DNA of 64,000 nt from a virus: positions 48,952 through 112,951 of IMG/VR virus record IMGVR_UViG_3300046787_000327, one strand, 5' to 3'. The stretch's first letter is position 1. Every line of letters begins with the position of its first letter. The translations under genes and the position numbers were made by a program. Under the pieces are notes generated by a model. It worked only from the letters and a program-made list of their open reading frames with translations. It had not been told where the DNA came from and ran no database searches. Positions 11,601-19,828 of the stretch are shown in pieces.

Positions 11601-12950
11601 GTAGGAAGTTCCACATACTATGTTGTTCCAGGAACCACACCAGACAAGAACATAAATATTTCTGGAGGATCTGGCGGTATGGCAGTAATGCTAAACCCAG
11701 AGACAAACAACGGTTACTACTTTGAGATTGTAGCAATTGGATCAGTAGGCGTAACTAATACTGCAACAAGTAATGTTAATAACGTATTTTTCTATAAGTT
11801 GCTGAAGGATGAGTTAGGAAATGCAGTGCCAGTTAAACTGTGGGAAGGACTATCAAACATCATCGTTGATGATGGAAATTTTGTTGGTCAGTACAGAGTT
11901 GCAGCAGAAGAAAACCCTACGGTCTACGACCTTTCTGTTGAATATGAAGATGTCGGATCTTTGAGAAGATTCTATCTATACATCAACAACACATTGGTAA
12001 AGATTGTAGACGACACAGCACCTCTTCCAGCATACAAAAATATGGCACTCTTTACAAGAGGTGCTTCTAGAGTTATGTTTGAAAACATCTTTGCAATCGC
12101 AAATAACTATTCTCAGAATACTTCTTTTGCACTAGACACACCAGTGCAGTCCATCTTTGATGGAGATGAGTTAAACGTAAATGAATCGTTTAGAAAATAT
12201 GCTATGAGTGGAATTGTACAGGGAACACACCTATCTGGGATATCTGCAAATGAGCCACCTAAGTACAACATATACTTTGAGGAGTTTGGAACCATTATGC
12301 GTGAAGCCTCTGTATTTAATATTAAGTATGATAAGGCCTACCCAGCATTATACGCAAAGTTGTCACCAACATTTAATAGATTAAAGGGATATACAGTATC
12401 TGGATTTAGAGCGGGATCGTATGGAGCAGACTTTATTATTTTCAATGCAACAGATACAGCCTTAAGCCTAGATGAGACAACTGGAAACTACCTTAGAATT
12501 CAGGGTATAACATTTACTCAGCAGTCTCAGAATGTGCTAAAGGTCGATGACTATTTCTCTAAAACCTCAAGTATGTCAGACCCTCTGATAAGTAATGGGG
12601 TAGTAATTGAGTCACCAATCAAGGCTAAAAAAGACTATGAAGATATTAAGATTAGCAGACTTACTTATGGCAAGAAGGACTTTAGTTTAAATGTTCCATA
12701 CATTCAGACACAAGATGATGCTACTGATTTGATGAAGTGGACAATCTCAAAGATCATGAAGCCTCGTAAGTCTATTGGTTTAAAGATTTTTGCAATGCCT
12801 ACGCTGCAACTGGGAGATTTAGTTAAGATCAACTATGTGAACAATGGTATTGATAAGGCTGGAACGAAAGACTATGTTATTTATAATATTGAGTACTCTA
12901 AGAACTCTAGTGGACCATCAATGAGCGTGTTTGTTAGTGAGGTATCATAA
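8619..12950 (+). CDS. Large minor tail protein / tail-tip protein
   Basis: 1443 residues. The ATG at 8619 overlaps the previous stop (TAATG); an upstream in-frame ATG at 8586 would lie inside the previous gene and was not chosen. Size and position match the large tail-associated hub/baseplate proteins of siphoviruses. Residues ~960-1200 contain long alternating beta strands with lectin-like character (RRFYLYINNTLVKIVDD; ENIFAIANNYS), suggesting a carbohydrate-binding jelly-roll insert. The C-terminal ~80 residues (LQLGDLVKINYVNNG) resemble the end domain of actinophage tail-tip proteins. Probably contacts the cell surface; no enzyme motif was seen. Confidence 0.8.
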   Translation: MFENKELQSHLEESQTVKSQSAIIAEWNMNIASNIQMIGNYRYRSTDPTSSFYLLPNSFDVNDSAGYYTGATDADITIDGGMDDLDVPTLLVSKKDKLKTLYSLEDCFKQFRPRSGINKARYISGSYLHHANTSMANRPRYYMPDKDDLFKYWTSYRTEGSSEYGIANKNVNNQKVIDDAVPFVVYKENVPANRLVVKMQTHIGTVDLGSMSNGSTSIPDPLYGNSNKATPLKWKIQHLKGNNWVDTYLFDYNTTRDNGSPVIGPDGYVELEYGLKVPARYKDRFIFAASVASETVLPDNNTEGYAYLVKENDLDIGTFYIWQGEAYETFAPEYGWQLASPDTDRLTNFVTDLTDPDRYTSNVDGTSKYREFEYIRGVRIVVNSMTKTNSTFDLIEISPRLSVNITDKVTDFSINKSASDLGLSGMPVGQLLASTGKLGLFDYDDAFNDENDSSIIKDYIARNIQFKFYEVIVDVDGFDYFVPLKTLYSDSFPSISNADKKVSISLRDMFFYLESTTAPQILSTETSLSSAVCLLLDYLGFSNYTFKRLPNEKEVIIPYFFIAPDTSIAQVLQDLAVSTQTAMFFDEYNNFVAMSKNYMLPAPGDRATSTTLFGTNDQQDSGVIENEHTNIKLANIIEYTDQDSKIYNDGSITYNARHIQKSIGSLKQASLIDNEKTWIYKPVLLWEVAGTQNTKSVNGEVGNQSSYVLSAIPLNSDLTADVPVVVNNKLINNTMNFGEAVYWITRYNGYFYANGEVIKFDAVEYNVAGIGNVWITDVQEYQDYASKVPFNGKIYPTGSVRIYSEPNYQEIAGVLKLKNGPVAKHGRGQFGTSVVSHKAGLDNYWSNNDNVRGVTMKIDSLFNSVATELPTTSTGLTVGAAGKSSFINLGTNPVGTPPTSNEIAQKTARNGIIKNFLSSTNLDQSVTNSLSSTQTGTVQSSALVLSGPAMTTYPKPTEFISYVYKPLTDKFKHFGTRMRIVGKIENNLDRGQSAVGSSTYYVVPGTTPDKNINISGGSGGMAVMLNPETNNGYYFEIVAIGSVGVTNTATSNVNNVFFYKLLKDELGNAVPVKLWEGLSNIIVDDGNFVGQYRVAAEENPTVYDLSVEYEDVGSLRRFYLYINNTLVKIVDDTAPLPAYKNMALFTRGASRVMFENIFAIANNYSQNTSFALDTPVQSIFDGDELNVNESFRKYAMSGIVQGTHLSGISANEPPKYNIYFEEFGTIMREASVFNIKYDKAYPALYAKLSPTFNRLKGYTVSGFRAGSYGADFIIFNATDTALSLDETTGNYLRIQGITFTQQSQNVLKVDDYFSKTSSMSDPLISNGVVIESPIKAKKDYEDIKISRLTYGKKDFSLNVPYIQTQDDATDLMKWTISKIMKPRKSIGLKIFAMPTLQLGDLVKINYVNNGIDKAGTKDYVIYNIEYSKNSSGPSMSVFVSEVS

Positions 12951-13447
12951 TGGCAATTGATGCAACAGCAAACCAACCAACGACTACTACTAGTTCTGCT
13001 GCTAACCCACCAGTAAAGGTGGCAACCCCAGACCTTTTTGTGTTCAAGGATGAAGTTGTTCCAATTGAGGTAATGACTGACCTTATCTTTGAAAATATCG
13101 GGGGACAAGAACTAATCAATATATCTAGACATGACATCATCTCTGGACAGAGTATTATGTACAGCCCTATTAAGAACATGAGCAGGTTGTATTTGCAGTA
13201 TAATCCTCAAAACATTCTTAATATTCAGGATACATCTGCTACATATTTTAGAAATTATCCAATCAAACTAGAGGCGTCAATCCCTTCGCCAGGATCAGGA
13301 CCAGATGGAGAGACTGTCTTTATTGATCCAGACACTGGAGACCTTGTGATTGAGGTTGTAAACCTTGAACCAGATGAGCAAATTGACGTACAGGTCTTGA
13401 TTTCTGGAACGCTACTTGATGGTACAATATATACTGGGGGAATTTAA
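12950..13447 (+). CDS. Virion-associated protein, tail cassette
   Basis: 165 residues, coupled to its neighbour by TAATG. The N-terminal ~20 residues are Thr/Ala/Pro-rich and probably disordered. The rest is beta-rich, with FENIGGQELINISRHDII and a C-terminal half ending YTGGI. I do not recognise the family. Location between the tail-tip protein and a fibre-like protein makes a small structural or baseplate role likely. Confidence 0.7.
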   Translation: MAIDATANQPTTTTSSAANPPVKVATPDLFVFKDEVVPIEVMTDLIFENIGGQELINISRHDIISGQSIMYSPIKNMSRLYLQYNPQNILNIQDTSATYFRNYPIKLEASIPSPGSGPDGETVFIDPDTGDLVIEVVNLEPDEQIDVQVLISGTLLDGTIYTGGI

Positions 13448-14607
13448 TGATTACAAATACTGGAAAAAGCATTATCACAAAATACTTGATTGGTCAAGCA
13501 CCAGCATATGCTTCTTATATTGCTGTTGGATGTGGCACAAATGCAATAGATCCCTCTGATTCATTTGGAGATTACTCTGACAAGACTACGCTAGATTTTG
13601 AAATGTTTCGTGTTCCAATCACATCTCGTGGATTTGTTACTGAAGATGGCCAGGACAAAATTGTTCTAACTGCTGAATTACCAACAGAAGAAAGATATGA
13701 GATCACAGAGGTGGGAGTTTATTCTGCTGGCTCTAACCCTTCAGTAGGTGCTTACGATAGCAGAACCCTTTATGCTTTTACAGAAAATGAAAACTGGGAG
13801 TACCACTCTGCAAATTCTGCTGCTGCAATTCCAGTAATCTATGAACCTCTTGATAGTGAAGAAGATGGGGTAATGTCATTTACCCAAAAGGTTATCCAAA
13901 CAAATGCAGACAATAGAACTTTTACTAGCAGTGAAAGATTAGACAGAAATGAAAGATGTCGCTTTTTAAATAATACCATCATGATGGCTGGAGATACCTC
14001 AAAGATATCTGTTAGCAACACTGGAAAACTTAGCGTAGTTCCAACATGGACCGTTGGTGGGCAATCCTTTACATCTACTCACGTACACCTTAATGGAATT
14101 GCTCCAGACTTTAACAGACAGTCTCCGCTAGATGAGATTAGAATGGCATTTTCTGTTGCTAATAAGGATGGATCATCTACACAGCGTCCATCAAAGATTT
14201 TGATCCTTGCAGAGTTCTCTTCTGATGATGCTCATGATACGGGTCAGTATGCAAGATTTGAGGTAAACATTGAGCACAATGCATCAAGTGAGACTAACAA
14301 TCTTTTAACCAATAGATACTTTGTTGTAAACAAGCAGTTACAGGAACTAACAAAGAGTCAGGACTTCTCTTGGAGTTCAGTTGACATCTTTAAGATTTAT
14401 GTTTGTGTATTAGATACAGATGGAAATCCATCAGACGATTATTATGTTTGTTTGGATGCTTTGCGACTTGAAAGTTTAAGTGCTCAGAACCCACTGTACG
14501 GATTATCTGGGTACACAGTTGTTAAGAATACATACTCTAGACCAATTGTCAAGTCTGCCAATACAACTAACTTCATTGAGTTTAGATTTAATGTTGGTGT
14601 AGCCTGA
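13447..14607 (+). CDS. Tail fibre / baseplate-like protein
   Basis: 386 residues; the ATG overlaps the previous stop. The N-terminus (ITNTGKSIITKYLIGQAPAY, residues 2-21) followed by ELPTEERYEITEVGVYSAG (~77-95) resembles the N-terminal attachment region of phage tail-collar/fibre proteins, where an EVGLY-type motif is common. The C-terminal half is beta-rich and ends TTNFIEFRFNVGVA. Likely a baseplate-attached fibre or adaptor; the family match is from pattern memory. Confidence 0.7.
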   Translation: MITNTGKSIITKYLIGQAPAYASYIAVGCGTNAIDPSDSFGDYSDKTTLDFEMFRVPITSRGFVTEDGQDKIVLTAELPTEERYEITEVGVYSAGSNPSVGAYDSRTLYAFTENENWEYHSANSAAAIPVIYEPLDSEEDGVMSFTQKVIQTNADNRTFTSSERLDRNERCRFLNNTIMMAGDTSKISVSNTGKLSVVPTWTVGGQSFTSTHVHLNGIAPDFNRQSPLDEIRMAFSVANKDGSSTQRPSKILILAEFSSDDAHDTGQYARFEVNIEHNASSETNNLLTNRYFVVNKQLQELTKSQDFSWSSVDIFKIYVCVLDTDGNPSDDYYVCLDALRLESLSAQNPLYGLSGYTVVKNTYSRPIVKSANTTNFIEFRFNVGVA

Positions 14608-15041
14608 TGGCAACAAGTAAGGTTAAGCGGGTAGTAATTAAAAAAGAAGATCTTCCTGCCTATAGTGGAGACAACCAGTCATATATATTAAGGTACAGAG
14701 TAATATCTGAAGACCGAAATAGATCTTCTCAGTGGTCTCCTCAATATAGACTTCCCATCCCATCACAAACACAGATTGAATATGCAATTACAGCCAACCC
14801 AACAACTAAAATGATCAATCTAGTGTGGGGAACATCTGAAGCATCTAAGTTCGATGTATACATTAAATGGGATAGTAGTCCTTATATCTATGCAGGATCT
14901 GTGAATACATCAATGTATGCTTGTTTAATTAAGAATGGTGCATCATCTGTAAAGATTGCTGTACAGGTTCCAACATTTCCAAAGCAGAGATTCACCAGTG
15001 CAACACTTTTTGAAACCACTGAAACCAGTGTAGTGGTATAA
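14607..15041 (+). CDS. Tail-cassette protein, Fn3-like fold possible
   Basis: 144 residues, coupled by TGATG to the preceding fibre-like gene. The segment LRYRVISEDRNRSSQWSPQY (~28-47) is a beta-hairpin pattern seen in small actinophage tail proteins. The regular strand periodicity after it would fit a fibronectin-III-like domain. Function is not shown by the sequence; a decoration or adhesion role is inferred from position. Confidence 0.65.
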   Translation: MATSKVKRVVIKKEDLPAYSGDNQSYILRYRVISEDRNRSSQWSPQYRLPIPSQTQIEYAITANPTTKMINLVWGTSEASKFDVYIKWDSSPYIYAGSVNTSMYACLIKNGASSVKIAVQVPTFPKQRFTSATLFETTETSVVV

Positions 15042-15042
15042 T
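15034..15042 (+). promoter_or_regulatory. Extended -10 promoter, leaderless start
   Basis: TGGTATAAT ends six bases before the ATG at 15049, so transcription should begin at or next to the start codon. There is no well-placed -35; the TGn extension probably compensates. Confidence 0.6.
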
Positions 15043-15048
15043 AGTAGT

Positions 15049-15492
15049 ATGGCAAAAATTCCTCTCCCAGAGCGTGGTCAACCACTAGATGTTGCATACA
15101 TCTATCAGTTGGCTAATGCTATTAATGAACTGTCTAGCCAGGTATCTCCAGCATTATACAAGTATGTTACTATTGATACCCCAGGTGTAGGTCAGCAAAG
15201 CGTAAAGGCTTCTGAGGCAAGGATTCTTGGCGGGTACAAAGAGATCGTAAATAGTGCAAGCAAGACAAAGGGTGACACAGTTCCGTTCTCTTATGAGTTT
15301 AGCACTGACTTCAAGTACGCACCTGTAGCAGTTGCTACGCCTCTTAATGTTGGAAACACTCCTGCAGGAAAGAATGTCTCTGTTGTTTTAAAATCTGTAA
15401 CTACATCAAAAATTGAGGGTGTTGTAATCTTCAATGAAACAGGAGACCTTTCTGTAGCAGTAAACCTAGTAGTTATCGGAATCCCTAACTAA
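15049..15492 (+). CDS. Hypothetical protein, end of tail cassette
   Basis: 147 residues. The start ATG at 15049 lies exactly one TSS distance from an extended -10 box, so it may be read from a leaderless mRNA. It begins MAKIPLPERGQPLDVAYIYQ and then shows alternating polar/hydrophobic beta strands. The C-terminal half (VAVATPLNVGNTPAGKNVSV onward) resembles beta-sandwich tail or head decoration proteins. A structural role is probable from context; the family is not recognised. Confidence 0.65.
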   Translation: MAKIPLPERGQPLDVAYIYQLANAINELSSQVSPALYKYVTIDTPGVGQQSVKASEARILGGYKEIVNSASKTKGDTVPFSYEFSTDFKYAPVAVATPLNVGNTPAGKNVSVVLKSVTTSKIEGVVIFNETGDLSVAVNLVVIGIPN

Positions 15493-15683
15493 TGCTTAAA
15501 TGTGAAAAATGCAAAAGTAGAATGTTTGTTGATAGACAATATAGTAGTTCTACACACCTAGAAACTTACTGCATCATGTGCGGTCATAGAAGATTTTTTA
15601 ATCCACCACAGAATTCATCGGAGGGCAGATGGCTTTTAGAAAAGGAAGCATCGAGAGCGAAGGCTACAATAACGCACCTGTAA
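15492..15683 (+). CDS. Small zinc-ribbon protein
   Basis: 63 residues, coupled to the preceding gene by TAATG. Two cysteine pairs (CEKC at 4-7, CIMCG at 28-32) form a four-Cys zinc ribbon, followed by a basic amphipathic tail. The 3' 55 bases overlap the next gene in another frame. It probably binds nucleic acid or a protein partner; this follows only from the zinc ribbon. Confidence 0.65.
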   Translation: MLKCEKCKSRMFVDRQYSSSTHLETYCIMCGHRRFFNPPQNSSEGRWLLEKEASRAKATITHL

Positions 15684-16171
15684 TTCCAGGGAATAAAAAA
15701 GTTTGGTTTCTCAATGGTGATCTTGTTAGAATTCATCATCTCAATAGATCTAATGGCATCATGTCTGTTTATAATATTACACAGGACAGGCTTGAAAGTT
15801 GTTTGATTGGTGACTTTAAAAAGAAGAGAGAGCGAGCCTACACTGTAGGGGAAACTGCTATTCTTGTTAATAGGCATAAGAAATATATGCCATCATTAAT
15901 GAAACGAGGAATCATTCCTCACCCAATGGGGTCTCAGAAAGGTGGCAAGACTGGCTTTCAGGTAAGATCCTATTACTCAGAATCGCAAGTTAGAGCCATC
16001 CGTGATATACTTGCTACATACCATATTGGTAGGCCACGCAAAGATAATTTAATAACAAATGATATGACTCCCAGTGTGCAAGAGTTGACACGGCGTATGG
16101 GAGACGGTATACTTACATATGTAAGAACTGAAGATGGAAGGTTTGTTCCAGTTTGGAATGAGTCTATTTAA
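15629..16171 (+). CDS. Putative DNA-binding protein (MerR-like HTH possible)
   Basis: 180 residues. The start is fixed by a strong GGAGGG Shine-Dalgarno at 15619-15624, although it places the start 55 bases inside the preceding gene. The middle region (KKYMPSLMKRGIIPHP ... SYYSESQVRAIRDILA, ~84-128) looks like a winged-helix or MerR/excisionase-type DNA-reading unit. It opens the replication module, so a regulatory role is plausible. Confidence 0.6.
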   Translation: MAFRKGSIESEGYNNAPVIPGNKKVWFLNGDLVRIHHLNRSNGIMSVYNITQDRLESCLIGDFKKKRERAYTVGETAILVNRHKKYMPSLMKRGIIPHPMGSQKGGKTGFQVRSYYSESQVRAIRDILATYHIGRPRKDNLITNDMTPSVQELTRRMGDGILTYVRTEDGRFVPVWNESI

Positions 16172-16184
16172 CGAAGGGTATGAA

Positions 16185-16394
16185 ATGGAAAACGAATCAA
16201 CAAAGGTATCTGTTACACTAGGATACACACTTAATCTAGGAAACTTTCAGTCACTCAGAATTGATCTGGGTATTGTAGAGTCTCGTAAGAATGGTGAAAC
16301 AATTGACCAAGCCTTTGAGCGTGTCTACAAGTTCGTTGAGGACAAGTTGACAGACAAGATCAAGGAAGCCCAATCGGAGGCATCTGAAGACTAA
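16185..16394 (+). CDS. Conserved phage hypothetical
   Basis: 69 residues. ATG 16185 was chosen over ATG 16158 because GAAGGG at 16173-16178 is a well-spaced ribosome binding site. The beta-strand pair VSVTLGYTLNLGNFQSLRID followed by an acidic/basic helix is a pattern seen in small phage proteins of unknown function near replication genes. No function is assigned. Confidence 0.65.
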   Translation: MENESTKVSVTLGYTLNLGNFQSLRIDLGIVESRKNGETIDQAFERVYKFVEDKLTDKIKEAQSEASED

Positions 16395-16702
16395 TGGCAG
16401 AACGCAAAGACCGCATGGCTTTGCTTTCACGCTACAGCAAGTTCCATACTGCAAAGTATGAGCAAAAGCCATCACTAAACCTAAATGTAGAACAATGGGC
16501 AGCAGATGCTCTCATTGAGTCCTACGGCATTGGAGGATGCTATGATATTCTTGAGTATTACTTTAGTATTGCTCAGTCTCCTAGTTGGAACTACTTTTCG
16601 TACAATACGGAAAAAATATTTCAAGCAAAGTTAGATAAAGAGAAAGACCAAAAAGAGAGAGAAGAGCGTAGACGAATGGCAAAGGAGTGGCTAAGTGAAT
16701 AA
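16394..16702 (+). CDS. Hypothetical protein upstream of helicase
   Basis: 102 residues, TAATG coupling with the preceding gene, and 8 bases overlap with the helicase gene. The C-terminal ~30 residues are a highly charged helix (LDKEKDQKEREERRR). A small helical protein directly before a DnaB gene could be a helicase loader or adaptor. That is position-based inference; no ATPase or DnaD-type motif is visible. Confidence 0.6.
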   Translation: MAERKDRMALLSRYSKFHTAKYEQKPSLNLNVEQWAADALIESYGIGGCYDILEYYFSIAQSPSWNYFSYNTEKIFQAKLDKEKDQKEREERRRMAKEWLSE

Positions 16703-17915
16703 TACAGAGGCAAAGGTAATCTCCGCAGTCCTACAGGATAAGCAGGTCCATGTTCTTTTACAAGCAAACATCGACAATCTTCTCAGAACTCATAATGATG
16801 TCTGGGACTTTATCCGCAATTACTTTGAGAACAATAGTGCATGTCCTCCAGTATCTTTGGTTGTTGAAAAGTTTAGAGACTTTCACCCTATTGATGGTGT
16901 TGGTGCAACCAAGCATCACCTGGAAGAACTGCAAACAGAATACCTCAATGATAGTCTAAAAGACATTTTGAGATCTGCAGCAGGAGATGTTCAAGCAGGC
17001 AATGGCAATGCAGCACTAGACCATTTGATTACACAGACCTCAGAACTTAAGAAAAACACTTCTGCAATTCGTGATATCGATGTAACAGATCTAGAGTCTG
17101 CACTTGCATACTTCGAGCACCTAAAGGAGCAGAAGTTGCTTGGTCATGTTGGTATCAAAACTAACTTGCCAGGGTTTGACAACTACCTTCCTTCTGGAAT
17201 TATGCCTGGACAACTTGGCGTGTTTCTTGCTTATCCTGGTATTGGTAAATCATGGATGGCCCTATACTTTGCGGTACAGGCTTGGAAGCAGGGCAAGTCT
17301 CCACTAGTAATCTCACTTGAAATGTCTGAGACTGAAGTTCGTAACCGTGTATTTACTATCATGGGTGAAGGTCTTTGGTCACATCGCAAGTTATCAAATG
17401 GTGAAGTAGAACTAGACACCCTTAAGGAATGGCACAAGCGTCATCTAGAGGGTAAGCCAGAGTTCCACATCATCTCTAATGATAACGGTGGCGAGATCAA
17501 TCCTTCCGTACTTCGTGGAAAGATTGACCAGTACAAGCCAGACTTTGTGATTGTGGACTACCTACAGTTGATGAGCCCAAACCAAAAGGCTGATAACGAA
17601 ACGGTAAAGATGAAGAACCTTTCACGAGAACTTAAACTTATGGCTATTGGAGAAGAGATTCCACTAATTGCTATTTCATCTGCTACTCCAGACGATGTTA
17701 ATGATCTTAGTGGTGTTCCTACACTTGGACAGACCGCTTGGTCTAGACAGATCGCCTATGATGCTGACTGGGTTATTGCCCTTGGTCGTGCCACCAACAG
17801 CGATGTCATTGAGTGTGCATTCCGTAAGAACCGTAACGGCTTTATGGGAGACTTCCTAGTACAGGTTGACTTTGATAGAGGGTACTATCGATATAAAGAT
17901 TTTGAAGATAAGTAG
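16695..17915 (+). CDS. DnaB-type replicative DNA helicase
   Basis: 406 residues, GTG start. It should unwind DNA at the phage fork as a hexamer. The first ~130 residues are helical, matching the DnaB N-terminal region. The RecA-fold domain follows: Walker A PGIGKS at ~181-186, VISLEMS at ~205-211 and Walker B FVIVDYLQLM at ~284-293. The C-terminal part has the TAWSRQIAYDADWVIAL segment typical of DnaB motif H4. It lies in an operon-like row with primase, SSB and polymerase. Confidence 0.93.
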   Translation: MNNTEAKVISAVLQDKQVHVLLQANIDNLLRTHNDVWDFIRNYFENNSACPPVSLVVEKFRDFHPIDGVGATKHHLEELQTEYLNDSLKDILRSAAGDVQAGNGNAALDHLITQTSELKKNTSAIRDIDVTDLESALAYFEHLKEQKLLGHVGIKTNLPGFDNYLPSGIMPGQLGVFLAYPGIGKSWMALYFAVQAWKQGKSPLVISLEMSETEVRNRVFTIMGEGLWSHRKLSNGEVELDTLKEWHKRHLEGKPEFHIISNDNGGEINPSVLRGKIDQYKPDFVIVDYLQLMSPNQKADNETVKMKNLSRELKLMAIGEEIPLIAISSATPDDVNDLSGVPTLGQTAWSRQIAYDADWVIALGRATNSDVIECAFRKNRNGFMGDFLVQVDFDRGYYRYKDFEDK

Positions 17916-17916
17916 T

Positions 17917-17922
17917 TATAAT
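17917..17922 (+). promoter_or_regulatory. -10 box, leaderless start
   Basis: TATAAT directly after the helicase stop codon, five bases before the ATG at 17928. No clear -35. Consistent with a leaderless internal promoter for the primase/SSB/polymerase genes. Confidence 0.45.
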
Positions 17923-17927
17923 ATGAT

Positions 17928-18281
17928 ATGCAAGAAATCAAGGGGTACGCCCCACCTACCTTCTACCATCATAGGCCTATCAAGAAGTTCTATCTTGATG
18001 GGGTCATACATGATGAGTCAGCACTTGGTAGGTTAAAGGATGAATACATTAGGCTCTTGGACTCAGAAATGCGACTTTCTGGATATGTCCCAAGGCTTGA
18101 CATAATCCCAGATTTTACGATAGACTATAACCACACAAAAAAATATTTTGAATTTCAACTAACAGTACACGGGACTTATACAGGGAGAAAACAGAGCGAA
18201 TGGATAGCAGGAATAGACGTAAGCACACCAATCTATATACAAAAGAACAAATTAAAAGAGTCCTTACGGGAACAGGTGTAA
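17928..18281 (+). CDS. Conserved hypothetical in replication module
   Basis: 117 residues between helicase and primase; its last 82 bases overlap the primase gene. It contains FYLDGVIHDESALGRLKDEY and a beta-rich C-terminal half (KKYFEFQLTVHGTYTGRKQ). I do not recognise the family. Persistent placement among replisome genes suggests a replication accessory role. Confidence 0.65.
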   Translation: MQEIKGYAPPTFYHHRPIKKFYLDGVIHDESALGRLKDEYIRLLDSEMRLSGYVPRLDIIPDFTIDYNHTKKYFEFQLTVHGTYTGRKQSEWIAGIDVSTPIYIQKNKLKESLREQV

Positions 18282-19144
18282 CCATTGAGTCAGAGATTGA
18301 CTCTGACTATATCGTCTTTTGTCCTTACCATAACAACAACAGAACCCCTGCAGGAGAAGTAGATAAGTTTAATGGAACCTTCTTTTGCTTTTCATGTCAC
18401 CATGTGGCTAATCTAGTTGAGTTTGTTATGCACATGTCAAGTCGCACTTACTTCGAGGCTGTTAGATATATTAAAGGCAAAGAGACTGAGCAAGATCTTG
18501 AAAGAGATATTAATCAGAAACTTCTTGCAAAGCCTGACTTCGTTCCATATGATGAACTAATTCTCAAGAGACTAAATAATAACTTATTTGGATCTGACAG
18601 AGCAAAGAACTATTTTGAATATAGAAAGATTACTCCAGCATCTTGGTCAAAGTTTACACTAGGTTTCTCTGAGAAACAGGATATGGTTACTGTACCAGTG
18701 CACAGTCCAGATGGAATGCCTGTAGGGTTTGTTGGTAGATCAATTGAAGGTAAGGAGTTTAAGAATACTCCAGGTCTGCCTAAAGCAAAAACATTGTTTA
18801 ATCTTCATAGAGTAAAGACTGCAGATAAAGTCTATGTGGTAGAATCATCTTTCGATGCAATTCGTTTAGACCAGGTTGGATTTCCTGCAGTAGCAACCCT
18901 TGGTGCGAATGTATCAAACATACAAATAGAATTGCTTCAGAAGTATTTCAATAACATTATTGTTATTGCAGATAATGATGAGGCGGGAGGAAATATGAAA
19001 ACTAAGATAATTGAAAAACTTGGTTCTCGTGTATCCGTTATACAACTAAATAAACAATATAAAGATATAGGCGACATGGATGACAAGTCTATTAAAGAAC
19101 TAGATTATGAGTTTGACAAGTCAATACTATCCATGCTAAACTAA
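18200..19144 (+). CDS. DnaG-type DNA primase
   Basis: 314 residues; should make RNA primers for the phage polymerase. A CHC2 zinc finger is visible (C41-x2-H44, C63-x2-C66). The TOPRIM catalytic core follows, with VYVVESSFDAI (E215) and IVIADNDEAGG (D258, D260) as metal-binding acids. It is shorter than cellular DnaG and lacks an evident helicase-binding C-terminal domain. The start at 18200 lies inside the preceding gene; an ATG further downstream would damage the zinc-finger domain. Confidence 0.93.
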   Translation: MDSRNRRKHTNLYTKEQIKRVLTGTGVTIESEIDSDYIVFCPYHNNNRTPAGEVDKFNGTFFCFSCHHVANLVEFVMHMSSRTYFEAVRYIKGKETEQDLERDINQKLLAKPDFVPYDELILKRLNNNLFGSDRAKNYFEYRKITPASWSKFTLGFSEKQDMVTVPVHSPDGMPVGFVGRSIEGKEFKNTPGLPKAKTLFNLHRVKTADKVYVVESSFDAIRLDQVGFPAVATLGANVSNIQIELLQKYFNNIIVIADNDEAGGNMKTKIIEKLGSRVSVIQLNKQYKDIGDMDDKSIKELDYEFDKSILSMLN

Positions 19145-19171
19145 TACATAACAACACAAAAGGAGCAACAC

Positions 19172-19825
19172 ATGAGCGTAATTAAAGGTCTTAAGGACAT
19201 TAGCGCACTACTCGACAAGCCAAAGTACGAAAGTACAGGACAAAAGGTTCGTTGGGTAAAGTTAGCAGATGGTCAATCTGCAAAGATCCGTTTCGTAGAG
19301 GAACTCGATCAAGACTCAGCACACTACAACGAGGGCCGTGGTCTTTCAGTAGTAGTATCAGAACACACAAACCCAAAGGATTACAAGCGTAAGGCTGCTT
19401 GCACTATTGATTCAGAGGGTCGCTGCTTCGGTTGCGAAATGGCAAAGAAGGAACCTAAGTCTGGCTGGAGAGCACGACTTCGTTTCTACTGCAATGTCCT
19501 AATCAATGACGGTACAGAAGATGCATACATCGCTGTATGGTCACAGGGTATCTCAAAGCAGTCAGCATTCAATAACATTCGTGAGTATGCACTTGATACA
19601 GGTAGCATCTCAAACCTTGAGTGGAAGTTAAAGCGTAATGGACAGGGAACTGAAACCAACTACACACTTCTACCTTCAAAGCCAGATACAGAACCATTTG
19701 CATGGGAAGGCTTTGAATACTTCAACCTAGAAAAGGTTGTCCGTGAAGTTCCTTACCCAGAGCAGGAAGCATTCTACTTTGGGTTTGACACTCCATCCGT
19801 TACCAGCACGAATATCGACTGGTAA
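19172..19825 (+). CDS. Phage single-stranded DNA-binding protein (gp32-like)
   Basis: 217 residues with a good AAAGGAG site 10 bases upstream. The N-terminus (VRWVKLADGQSAKIRFVEEL, ~27-46) and a zinc-type cluster C-x7-C-x2-C (CTIDSEGRCFGC, ~77-88) resemble T4 gp32-type ssDNA-binding proteins of large actinophages. It lies between primase and polymerase, as expected. The C-terminal tail is not strongly acidic, which is unlike many SSBs. Confidence 0.8.
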   Translation: MSVIKGLKDISALLDKPKYESTGQKVRWVKLADGQSAKIRFVEELDQDSAHYNEGRGLSVVVSEHTNPKDYKRKAACTIDSEGRCFGCEMAKKEPKSGWRARLRFYCNVLINDGTEDAYIAVWSQGISKQSAFNNIREYALDTGSISNLEWKLKRNGQGTETNYTLLPSKPDTEPFAWEGFEYFNLEKVVREVPYPEQEAFYFGFDTPSVTSTNIDW

Positions 19826-19828
19826 TAA